Positions 35,003 to 46,800 of a stretch of 64,000 nt of DNA are shown here, in pieces (within the stretch, counting starts at the first letter, position 1; every line of letters starts with the position of its first letter). This stretch comes from Phorcus lineatus. Its lineage: Eukaryota > Mollusca > Gastropoda > Trochida > Trochidae. A model generated the notes under the pieces. It was not told the origin of the DNA. It saw nothing but the letters and a program-made list of their open reading frames with translations, and searched no databases. The stretch covers positions 2,914,001-2,978,000 of the forward strand of contig OV121081.1 in NCBI GenBank assembly GCA_921293015.1. Direction: 5' to 3'. Made by a program: the position numbers and the translations under genes.

Positions 35003-38000
35003 TGTTTCACGTTGCTCAGACTCTGATGTAATGTAAAACTGGACGTATTGAACTCCCAGCATTCCTTGTGGTTTCTTGCTTCATTCTGTTCACTTTTTCT
35101 TTGGTTTGGTCTTCATTTCAATGGAAATTAACAAACTCCCATGGATATTCAAAAATCTTTGGATTTTGATTAACTACATCACTTTTATTTACCAATTCCG
35201 AGCAGAGGTGGGTATTTTGTATTAGATTGGTAGTGTGGGTGTTTTGTGACTAGAGCGTGAAAGAGAATAAAAGATTTTTATTTAGTTCTATAATTTGAAA
35301 TATATTTGAGATTGAATATATATTTTGTTTGACACATTCATCTTAATGATGTTATTGTTATAATAGATGATTGTTCTTGCAGAATTTGTCATTTAGGTTC
35401 AATTGATAACTGAATCTTTGTAAATTTAACATTAAAACAATGACTCAATTGAAGTTTTCTAATTAATATTTTGTTAAACATAAGTTATTCTTCTCAAAAT
35501 TTTTAAAAGAAATACTTAGAAGTTCCTCTTTTATCAACTTCAACGTCACATTTTGATTTAGAAACAAAATAATAAAGTAGAAAAAGCGAAGATTGATACT
35601 AATGTTTAAAATGCTGTCATTTCATATTAAATTCATAAGAAGATTTTGATTTATAACTCTAATCAAATTAATACGTATGCAAATTTTCCGTTTAGGCAAA
35701 AAAATTACATTTTAAATAAAGCTCAATTTCAGATAATCCGAAATTTTAAATTTTAAAAAATAATTTCAGAACGCTAATACAATTAATTTTAAAAAAGATC
35801 AGTGACACTTTGTTATCTAAACCAAGGCCATAGCTGGAAAACTAATGAAAGTTTAAATATGTTCCGCGGATAAGAGCAGAGCCATCAATTAGATTCAACA
35901 AGAAAATTGTTAATGTAAGAAGAGCATGTCAATGAACATTGGTAATTTAAACTTTAATGATGTGTCAGAGTTTCTCGATTAAACGAGATAAAGTGCGTTC
36001 CCATCAATCACCAGAGGGGCGCTCTTCTCTGTCTCGTTAATTTGGGTATGTAATATTGATTTAATGAGATTTAATGGAGTAGATATCTTTCTAAGTCTCA
36101 AAGTTCACAAAGTAAAGGAATTTAGTTCAAAGACATCACAATAATGTTAAATTTTTTGTCTCAAATTGATTTTTCAAAAAGTATGTTTTATTTAGGATTG
36201 TCTCATAATTGCTGGAATCTTAAAAATCAAAGATTTGAAAGTTATATCTGAGGGCTGAGGTTTTTGAAGATGTCCTAGCATCTGGATAGTGACCAGCCAG
36301 TGTTACATTTAGGGCTTCAATGGGTACTTGAGTACTTTAGCTCGAGTTGGGTCCAGCTGGACTTGAGTCCATTTTCTTGGACTAGGAAGCACTTGTGCAC
36401 AATCAATATTTTTTATATACAGTAAATGCACTCTTGATACTACTTATGACCAACACTCAGGTAATCTACCTTGTAAGTTGTTTAACAAATATGTACATAT
36501 CCAGGTTATAAAGTTCTAAAAGACTGGAAGTATTTAATGCAATCTTGCATTAAATCCACATGGACTACAATATCGAAAATATTCAAATTTTTCTTACAAC
36601 CAAGAGAGCAAAAAGGGCGGCCACTATCTTTATCCAATAACAATGCTTATACTAAATTTTTAAAATCAGTGATGTAACAAGATTGCTTTGATAAACAATA
36701 TTTCATCCTTTATACTCAGTTCAGATGGGGCTTGTCGGCGAAGAGGTCAGTAAGCCTGTGTGGCTTGTGTGATTTTAGGTAACTAAGTTTCTATATATTA
36801 CAGGGCTTGTCAACATTTAGAAGGGCTGGTTAATTTTACAAACCACAAGCCTTGAATGCTTTTAAGGTCGAAAGCTTACTTTGAAAATTGCATCATTATG
36901 GACAATTATAAAACAAAAGTGTCACTAGAATAATGATTTGAAGGGGACACTTACAGCAATTTGAATTCCTTGTTCAGAGTGTTGAATCATAAAGAACTAT
37001 TGGATTTGAACACTATGCATAGGACCAACACCCTGATATCTGAAACATTCTTACACAAACATAAACATAGCCTGCAATGAGTACTGAAAGGGAAATGTTG
37101 TGGTTTACCATATGGTAACCTGAGAAGAGTATACACTCTGTAGACAAAACTTAGCATAGCTTACACATAACAAATCTAACATAAGTAAACAATACGCTAC
37201 ACCCCTGAATAATGAATAATTAATTAGCTGCCAATGTTTGTAATTAATATCAAATGACTTAACAGCATGTGATAGTAATCCAGTTTACTGTTACGAACTA
37301 GTTAATGTGTGATATGGTAATATTCAGCTGTATTACATACGTTATAGTTACATATTGACGTAATAGTTCCATGCAGACGCAAAGCAAGTTGCATCATGAG
37401 AGATTATGGCAGACATACAGGCCTACCATGACACTGTGGCATTTGCAATTACTTACGCGTAATTATCTATGACCAGCTCTACACGTGATTATAGGATCAC
37501 TACATCATTCCGCGTAACTGACATCTTTGATTGATACAAAGTTTTACATAATACTACATTATTTGATTATTTCATAGTTTTCAAATTTGATTGGTTTCTA
37601 ATTCAATATTTACAAATCTTATTGCTTTGATAATTGGTTGATAAATATGAAAACTTTATATCGACCTTTAACTATTAACAAGAAAGAAAATTTTTCTTTT
37701 AATCAACAAAGTTCATGTTTAACTGAGTTTTAGGTCATTAAACACATTTGCTATAAAAACAAGATCTGATTGAATGTTTTTGTAAACAAAAACAGTAATG
37801 TTTATGGGTCAGTGATTGGAATTTCAGATACCACCAAATGAATACATAAACAGGGTCATGGTGATGTCGAAACTCACCAGATTGTGAAAACATTTACCAC
37901 GAAGAAAAACAAAATATGAGGTATTTGTGCTGATACACGTCACTACCAAACCGATTGACAAACAGTGACGACATTATTCCGAGAATTGATCGCCAGAGCA

Positions 38001-38799
38001 TAACAGTGTTTATAGCCCCACGGCTCTCATGTCGCGTCACACATGAACGACCTTGGCACAGGGCCAACTAAATCTGACATACTGCATGAGGTTGTGCATG
38101 AGCGCATCTTGTAAAGTTTTCTTCCCGAATAGCCTTCAAATCTCATCAACTGCAATCTTAATGATTTTAAAGCTTTCAGGCAGATTAAGACCAGTACTTA
38201 AGCTTACTAACATTTCCTCTATAACTCCTAAAGCACCACTATGTACAGCATGAGTGGTTATGGGCATGCATTTAGTTAGAGAAATGAGATGTAGAGGCTA
38301 AAACACTTATCTCTCCATTTAATCATTAACTGATCAGGTGATTATAGTCCTTAGACTAATTCTTAAATCCATTTAATGATATATACATCAATCTAAAGAG
38401 ATGCATTTGATTATAGCACACAATTCAGTTATATATGTAAACTGTCATTCTGTTTCTGTTTTTAATTGTAAAATTGCTAGGTACAATTACTTCCTATTAC
38501 ATCTAGTAATGAATACTATGGAATAAATGTAGATTTTTTAATGAATACTTTGTGAACTATAAACAGTACAATTAGATAATGTTTTATGTCTTGATTAGTA
38601 CTTTGTGTTGCTATAACAACCATACAAAACCTCCATATTTAACTCTCATCCAGTAATTACTCAAGCTCATACACAGTACAACAAACACTGTCAATATTTG
38701 TAGTATACAGAATGCAGAAGTAAAGTTTACGAGCACACAATAAGCAAGACATGCCCTAACACTGACTGCAGCTCGTCGAGGCCTGATTTAGTTTGTTTT
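35003..38799. other. Non-coding DNA with small palindromes
   Basis: No credible ORF. Points of note are a TTGAGT/ACTTGAG-rich stretch at 36325-36390, the palindrome TTACGCGTAA near 37453 in a CpG-richer stretch (37280-37520), and GGCTTGT/ACAAGCC facing each other at about 36804-36855. Confidence 0.45.
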
Positions 38800-38979
38800 G
38801 TGTACCTGGCTAGTCGAGGGGGGCACTTGTTTACCTGGGAGATCCAATCAGGTGTTTGTCAGCTGGCCTCTGATTGGCTGAAAGTTTACTACGACTATTA
38901 CTACACTGTAGCTCGATTGCGGTTTCTCAATGTTGTATCCTGGTGCTTTCAAGAACTTAAATATTTAAGTTTAATCAAG
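38800..38979 (+). promoter_or_regulatory. Candidate upstream promoter and non-coding first exon with inverted CCAAT pair and splice donor
   Basis: Two CCAAT boxes face each other as exact reverse complements (CCAATCAG at 38844-38851, CTGATTGG at 38870-38877), as in many TATA-less promoters. About 100 bases further on, ATCAAG|GTAAGT gives a consensus donor after 38979. The block also carries CACTTG and CAGGTG words and is less AT-rich than its flanks. An open frame runs through it but extends past the donor and is not convincing. This could be a distal 5'UTR exon of the 56-kb gene, a separate non-coding transcript, or a chance match, since GTAAGT occurs by chance in such a window. Confidence 0.27.
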
Positions 38980-39639
38980 GTAAGTCAATTTTGCAGTTAT
39001 ATTTAAGTGTACTTTAAATACCTTGTTCAAAATTTATCAGATGAGTTGTAATCACAGATGTTGCAAAGAAGGTTGTCTTTACCTTCGTCAACTCGCTAAA
39101 TGGCAAGTCACCTGTGCACATAACCTGTGCAGGTAATGCACTTGTCACGCTGTTCCAAATATGCATTCTCTGAACGGATGCATTAGGTTGCAATAATATC
39201 AAATACTCCTTTAAATGTCAATTGATTAATGCATGAAAAAGTTAATCAACAAAATTATATGTGTATTTGTATGTCAACTGCAAAAAATGTGTTTGGACGA
39301 TACATTTCAATTTGAAGCGAGTGTTTACCTCTATAAAATCACCTGCATTTACCTGAAGCTCAGGTGTGTGACCTATCGTACAGGTCAGCAGGCCGATCAC
39401 CCCCTCCCTGTTGAATCTCCCCCCTCCCCTCTGACAATCACCAACTACCTGTGCCCATCTCGCTCTCAGCAAACATGCCTGACCTGTCTGATTGGGCACT
39501 CGACAGAGGACGGCAATTAATTCAGCCTTGCAATCCTGTACTAATCAGAGTTTGTCAGGCCATGCAGCTTGTGGAGAAAGAATAGGGGATGGGGAGGGAA
39601 AGCATAGGGGAAGGAGATGCACTGGATTGGGAATGGGGA

Positions 39640-40275
39640 GGGGGTAGGGGAAAAGTAAAGGGTGAGGCAAATGGGGAGAGGGGTAGGAGACAGGTAGGGG
39701 GTGAGGCAAATGGGGAGAGAGGTAGGGGACAGGTAGAGGGTGAAGCAAATGGGGGGACAGGTAGGGGGTCAGGCAAACAGAGAGAGGGGTAGGGCACAGC
39801 TAGAGGGTCAGGCAAACGGAGAGAGGGATAGGGCACAGGTAGGGGGTCAGGCAAACAAAGAGAGGGATAGGGGAGGGGTAGGTGACAAGTAGAGGGTGAG
39901 GCAAATGGAGAGAGGGGTAGGGGACAGGTAGATGAGCAGGCAAACAAAGAGAGGGATAGGGGAGGGGTAGGTGACAAGTAGAGGGTGAGGCAAATGGAGA
40001 GAGGGGTAGGGGACAGGTAGATGAGAAGGCAAATGGGGAGAGGGGTAGGGGACAGGTAGAGGTTCAGGTGAACGGAAAAAGGGTTGGGGACAGGTAGAGG
40101 GTGAAGCAAATGGGGAGAGGGGTAGGGGACAGGTAGAGGTTCAGGTGAACGGAAAAAGGGTTGGGGACAGGTAGAGGGTGAAGCAAATGGGGAGAGAGGT
40201 AGGGGTCAGGTAGAGGGTGAAGCAAATGGGGAGAGGGGTAGGGGACAGGTAGAGGGTCAGGCAAATAGGTGAGAG
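39640..40275. repeat. 39-bp G-rich minisatellite with higher-order units
   Basis: The unit GCAAATGGGG-AGAGGGGTAG-GGGACAGGTA-GAGGGTGAG repeats at 39-bp steps (39667, 39706, 39745 and so on). Higher-order steps are visible: GCAAACAAAG at 39851 and 39940 (89 bp), and GGTTCAGGTG at 40061 and 40139 (78 bp, two units). Pro/Leu/Ser-rich minus-strand frames up to 184 codons come from the repeat. Confidence 0.95.
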
Positions 40276-40880
40276 AGGTGAAGTCCCTGTATGTTTCACT
40301 CTATAGGTTTATTGAAAAGATCCATGTGTGTAAATCTCACATGAGGACAATAGGTAATAAAAAAAATAAGAAAAAAAGAGTGTAAGGGGGGAGGATAGGG
40401 ATGATAGAATGGTTGCAGTCGGCATATGAGGAGAAATAAAAAGGGAACCACCAAATAGAGAGATGAAAGGGTGGGGGAGAGGAAAGCTGTGATAGAGGGA
40501 GAGGAAAGCTGTGATAGAGGGAGAGGAAAGCTGTGATAAAGGGAGAAGGAGGACTAGTGAAGGGGGACAGGTAGAGAAAGAGAGGGGTGTTAAGGAGAAA
40601 TGTATAAGGAATATAGGGAAGAAAGGGAAAGTAAGAGAGAAGGAAGGGGTAAGGGAGAGATGATAGAGAAGAAAGGGGTAGAGGGACAGGAGACAAGGGT
40701 TAGGGGAGAGGGAGGAGGGGTACTGTGAAAGTAAGACAATAGGAAGGGGTTGGGGAGGGGTGACTGGAAGGGATAGAGGGAGAGGAGCCAAGGGGTAGGG
40801 GAGAGGGAAGAGGAGCAAGGGAAAAAGAAGAAGAGGGAAGGGGGAAAGACTTTAGCAGAGAGAGGGGTAGAGGGTTTGTG
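40276..40880. repeat. Polypurine (GA-rich) tract with a 22-bp triplicate
   Basis: The + strand is almost all A and G. GAGAGGAAAGCTGTGATAGA repeats at 22-bp steps (GGAAAGCT at 40481, 40503, 40525). Triplex or quadruplex potential follows from composition. Minus-strand frames rich in Ser, Leu, Pro and Phe are artefacts. Confidence 0.9.
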
Positions 40881-43800
40881 TACATGTGGCCATGCCAGGG
40901 GGTCGGACAGATAACGAGTATGACTCACTCGCTGCTCAGGTGAGAGTGTTACCTGCATACAGGTAGATGTGATTGACAGGCCTCGTCCCTGCATTACCTG
41001 TGGCCTGAAATATCAGGTCCTACATGTTGTTCTGTGTAATCTGCAGCTAAAATCAAAAAGGTTTTATCACTATATGTAGAAATAAATTTTCATGGTTTCA
41101 TAAACTTGCAGGCAAATCTAGGCAACTTTGTTATATGAATTTGCCAAAAGATAAATAGCAATACATTGGAGTTTGTTTGTTGATTGTTAATCGTTGAATC
41201 AAGTTCATGTGCATCTTAGATTTGTCACCCGACAATTTTGTAAAATGAGAAAGATTTTGCCTGGCGTAGTTGAGAAAGCTTATCAAATAATTTTTTGATT
41301 ATGGTTTTGCACAAGAATTATACCTACAAGACTTGTTACAGGATTCAAGGACAGTATTAGCAAACTTCTGTCAATGTACAGCTGGTTTTCATGAATGCAA
41401 GTTTTAAAATTTCATTTCAATAAGATTTGTAGTATGAGTGCCCTCTCAAGTGATTTCCGTCCTACTGGTGAAGTGACTTTGCAAAAACTTGCCTTGAATA
41501 CAAATAAGGTGAAGCTGTAGCCTGCTTAGGGTAACTGACGTACTTTCTATAGCTATCTGTTGGTATTATGGTTAAAATATATATTATGCTACCAAATGCT
41601 CTGATTGTTCATTACCATACCTTTGTCTTCCATTCGTTGTTATGATATATAGAAGTATAAAATTAAATATTAACAGTATGAACATAAAAACATGTAAATG
41701 TTATTATGAACCTCTTCCTTGAAACTGATTTTTTTTCAAGGAAGATTAAATCATTAATGTGAATAAAAAACAATAAGATAATCTTGAGGACACAACGTAA
41801 GTCATGAATCTGGTTTTCTGCACATGACGATGCAGCTAGTACTGTGTACTCGTGTGTTGTTCATTAAATCATCACCGTCTGGCGGTCTTCCTGGAACGTG
41901 CATTGGTCAATGTCTCACGAAGTCTGGTCAGAGTAAAACTATCCCAAACAATAGATTTAGATTTTAAACATAGTTACATAAGTCACAAGCATACCTATAT
42001 ACATAATATACATTTGTTAAAGTGAACTATATACTTCATTTGCCGACAGAAAATATATGAATGAATTCTTTGAATTAGAGGTTATGAGTCTATTAAAGGT
42101 AAGTTCCTTGAACAAACTCTAATTCATTCAGTGATTGTGTTAACAAATCTCAATACTAGAAAATGTCTTTAACATTCAGTGAGATGAACAATGGCTGACA
42201 ATCTTGAAGTTAAGTCGGGAGTCTTCAGCAAAAACACACTGAAAGCTCTGGAAGGTCTAATAGTTGACCAATATGGTCTTGTGGGTCACTTTACGGCACT
42301 GTACCAAGGTTGAACTATCAATGCTTTCCAATATAACATACCCTGAAAGCACTTTGAGCTGAGATGTGTTAACAGTTACAGGAAAACTCAATTATCCTGC
42401 AGGTCACATTTACTCAATGTCGCAGGTTGTAACTGTAAATGCTTTCCAATATAAGTTTGCAAGAAAAGTCTTGAAGCTAAACCTTTTGGGCGAAGGTTCT
42501 AAATGGAATAAAGGTTCTTCCTGAAAAAGTGCTTCAGGTTTGTGCTTTTAATTCTTTCTTAAGATAGCCTGAAACTGTTGGAAGCTAAATCTATTTGCAT
42601 TGCATATTATCCAGGAAAATGTCTCTCAGATAGTTCAAACATTCAAGAGTTCATTTGCTTCTGCTGAAGATTGAAAATGTGAAAGCAAAGAATTAATTAT
42701 CAGGTCAAAAAGGGTGTTCAGTGTCTTCTTTACAATATCATTTCATTTGTGACACAACATATTTTTGAAAAGAACAGAAGTGTTGGAGGTTTCAGAGTCC
42801 TCTGATAGCAATGTCAGGTAGATTTATTACCTTAAAAATAATCCAATGTTTCTAAAAACCGCTAAAAATGTCTTGAGCAACTTTATTTCACAAGCAAAGA
42901 ATTTTAAAGTATGTAGTTGTTATACATAGATATACTGTAGGTTTTTGCAAAAGAACCATTTCAGTGGGTTTGTTTATTATATTTTCGTGTTGAAACACGT
43001 GATCTAGGTCATGTGTGTTCAGAATTCAACCAGAAGCTTCAATAACTCCTGTATGACTCATCTTGAATATCTGGATAAATTAGAAGTGTATCACAAAGTT
43101 TCAAAAAATTCAACAAGAACCTGAGAATGACATATCATATGATTGATGTCGTGAAACCCATTTGAGGGACCGTGATGATGACAATCATTTTCCGACACTT
43201 ATTCATTTATGACTTTGTGGATTATCTTCTTGTTGTTAGCCTCTACATCAGCCCTTTCACAATGTCCCCTTGGGTCTGCAGCAGCCATTCCTGGGCTGTT
43301 ATCTGATGTGAGACCTTATTTGCAACACCTTCAGAATCCATATCTGATCTCTCCATCTTTATCAGACTATAAAATGTATCTCCATTCCCCCATCTAGCAA
43401 ACCTGGCAAGATAAGCCCTTATTACAAACAGTTAATATTACATACAGGTTTTCACTTATCTGAGAACAGCCCTTAACAAAGAGGAGTTGGGTGGGGCCTT
43501 GAGATGATACTTACATCGATACCTATGTTGATATGTGTAGATAAGTATTTGTATATGTATGTTGATGACTACACAGAAAGAGATCCCTACACACTTCTTA
43601 CAAAAAAAATCGGATTGATAATTTCAAAGTCATATTTTCAAGATTGTAGCCCATCATTATGAATATACAACTTTTAAATTCTGAATAATAACTAGGCACA
43701 TAAATTCTGATGTTGTAAATCATGTTTAATATGTTTTTGGTCAATGGGTTGTATGTATTATGATTTCTTGATAATAAATATATTGTTATTAACTTTGAAA

Positions 43801-46800
43801 TAGCCAAGAATTATAATTGAATGATGAATTTACTATAAATGTTCTGATGTTCATATATTGATAAGTAACAAATGTCTTAACTGAAGAAGATAAACAAGTC
43901 ATGATTAAAAAGGTATGTATAAGAATTAACAGCAAGAGAGAGATTGATAGGATGGTGAGTCACCTGAGTGTACTAAGTACATTATCGATACCACACAATA
44001 AACAATATGCAAATTTGTGGAAAACTAAAGGGGGATGAGTGGGAGGAATATGAAGGCAATTTGATGATGCGTACACTGACATATGTGATTTCATCCAATA
44101 ATGATATATATAAACACGGACATGCCGTATTTTCTAATGGAGATGGTAGATAAAGTATATATCAGTCTCTATATTTACACCTGAGATCTAAATGTGTACC
44201 TGCCCACAAGCATATGTGGAACAATTGTTGAGATATTCGTGACAGATAGGACAGTTTGCTTGAGTGACCTTTGTGCCAGATACGAGATCATTAGGTGGTC
44301 ACTCAGTATATCAAGTGCATTTGTATCATTGGTCAATATCAGGAAGCTAATTATACCTACTATATAAGTCGGAACGTCTACTCAGATAATAGATGGATAG
44401 GGAATTGATTTCGATGGCTGATGATGTGATTGATTTATAGGATAAAAGGGATGAGGTGAATGGTGAATAATTTTATGTGTGATGGTAACTGTCAGTTTAC
44501 GTTATTGACGCTAATAAAATAAGACGTTTTTCTCATTTAAAATAATTCTCTATTTTACCGTTTCAATCATAGTAGAATGGTAAACTTATAAATTTTATAG
44601 TGTCTGTAAAGTGAATAAAGGTGAATGATTATGAATCTGTTAAAAAAAAAAATACCAAATTGATTATTGCACAGATGTGTTTAGAAAGCTTGATGATGAT
44701 TTTTTGTTTTCCTGTTGGAAAGTGAAAGTAGAGCACTAGGTCATGAGTTTAATACACAAACATCATAAAAGCATTATTGCAGTGAAGATCAAAGCTCCTT
44801 CACTGTGGAGTACTTCACGTCATCTTTTGAACAATCTCTAACACTTCACGTCAGCAGCTGTACATACATTTTGTAAGGGTTTTATTTTTTGTGATATCTC
44901 CAACAGCTTTCTCTTAAGATTTCATCTGTACTAGATATGCAGAATTATCAAAACTCTATGTATCAATGAAAATTACACTTGTGTGGTTTATTGGCATTCA
45001 CAAATATTTGCGCCATGATATATGTTTAAATTGGGTTGATGAAATACTTTGTCAAAGAGGCACAAAACATCAGAAATTCATTATATGAACTACCATCAAG
45101 TATAATGCTGAAAACTTAACACACAAAATGCCAAGTCTATGAGATCAGGATATGATATTTTGTTGGAAACAATGATTGAAAGAATAAAGCACGCAGATAG
45201 CTGAAAAAATGATATTTTTATTTCATCAGATAAAAAATTACCTTAAGAAATTTGAACTAGTTATGAGCATTTTTTCCTATTTCTACTCTATTGCCTGACT
45301 AAATGAATTGATTATTCTGCAATAGCAGCTCTAGGGCTATAATCCGATTTGTCCCTCTTGGGGGAAATATTCCAACAAGTTGAAAGCAGATGAGCAACCA
45401 TGTTACCATGTTATGAAAACGCCGAGGGAACTGCACTTGCGTTATGTATACCATATCCCTCGTGTGATGGGGTGTTGTATAGACAGATCAAGCACTATCG
45501 CTATACACATGGATGGTATGATGTCATATACACCAGTTGACCAGTTGATATGTTCAAAATCTTCCTGTAGACTGACTTTCAGTCTTTGTCAATGGTCATA
45601 AAATCGAATATTTGGTAAGGAAAAGACAATTGCAAATTCAGATCTTCAGAATAGTAAAGATAGGATAAGAATAAATTCTAATGGTGAGAAACCAAATAAT
45701 GATTAAAATACTGGGACAGGCTAGTTTCTTGTTTGCCGCATAAAAGGTATTTCAGTTTATTTATGTCCCTGTGGTTTATGATTCCTGTGTAATCTTTGTT
45801 TCTTTGTGATTGATATATCTTGATTTAATTGCAATAATTATAGAATTATTAAGAGACTGGGAGACAGGTTATATAGTTTATAACATCATTATGGTGTGAG
45901 TTATTAGTTCAATTATTAGCTGTTTATTACGCTATATTAGGAGTTCATTACTATTCAAATCTATAATTTCATGACATCAGATACATTTATTAGATCTATA
46001 TGAACTGTAATTATCCATTTCCTTGCAATCAATTGGTATATTTAGATGTACCGGTAATTGTAATTATCAATTTCCTTCGAATTAGTATATTTGAATTAGT
46101 TCCAAATTCTAAATTAAGACTCTCAATAACATGATCAGGACAACTAACTGAGAGTCAATTTCATTTTTTGACACTGAAGGCATGTTGGTGTTGAATTAAT
46201 TATGTTAAATTTAGCCTGGCTACATATCTGTGTGACAGTTTAGGATATAAATGGAAGAAGTGTCAACCGGCTTTGTTTTGCACTTGGTGATCTTTGCAGG
46301 CCAATCATTCCCTTTTCTTTACAAAGAATTATTTTCAACAATTAAACCATGAAAGCTTGTCATAACTGCCAAAAGCTAGGATAGAAGTTAAAGTAATCCT
46401 GAAGGCCTCAAATTTTCCTATTTCTGAGTAATTGCTGTAAGAAAATAATGGATTTTGTTAATTACAAAGGATATTTTACTAACCACAGAAAGGGAATCCT
46501 TTGCATAAAGTATATAATAATATATATAACTATAATCTTCATATGAGAATATAATGATTAAAATGATTTTTAGAAGATATTAAATAGGTAATTTTTCATT
46601 GAAAAGGGATTTAAACTTTTATCAAAATACTTGTGTTACCCATCTAATATTAAAATTCGAAATCAAAAGTTTTTGCTTAAAGAACATGTCAGTACCATAT
46701 GACAAAACATTGAATGATTGTCATTGAGATTACCATAACTATGTATGTTGCATATAATTCTAATCATAAACATATTCACACATGTGTTCAAAGATATCAA

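Noticed and set aside
36310-36860. hAT-type element from GGGCTTCAA and CAGGGCTTG words
   Set aside because: No paired terminus or 8-bp target duplication could be found.
39555-40109. 184-codon minus-strand ORF rich in Pro, Leu and Ser
   Set aside because: It is the translation of the 39-bp minisatellite; similar low-complexity frames exist in other phases of the same repeat.
40309-40994. Several minus-strand ORFs of 119-169 codons
   Set aside because: Products of the polypurine tract (Ser/Leu/Pro/Phe only), overlapping in all frames, no domain.
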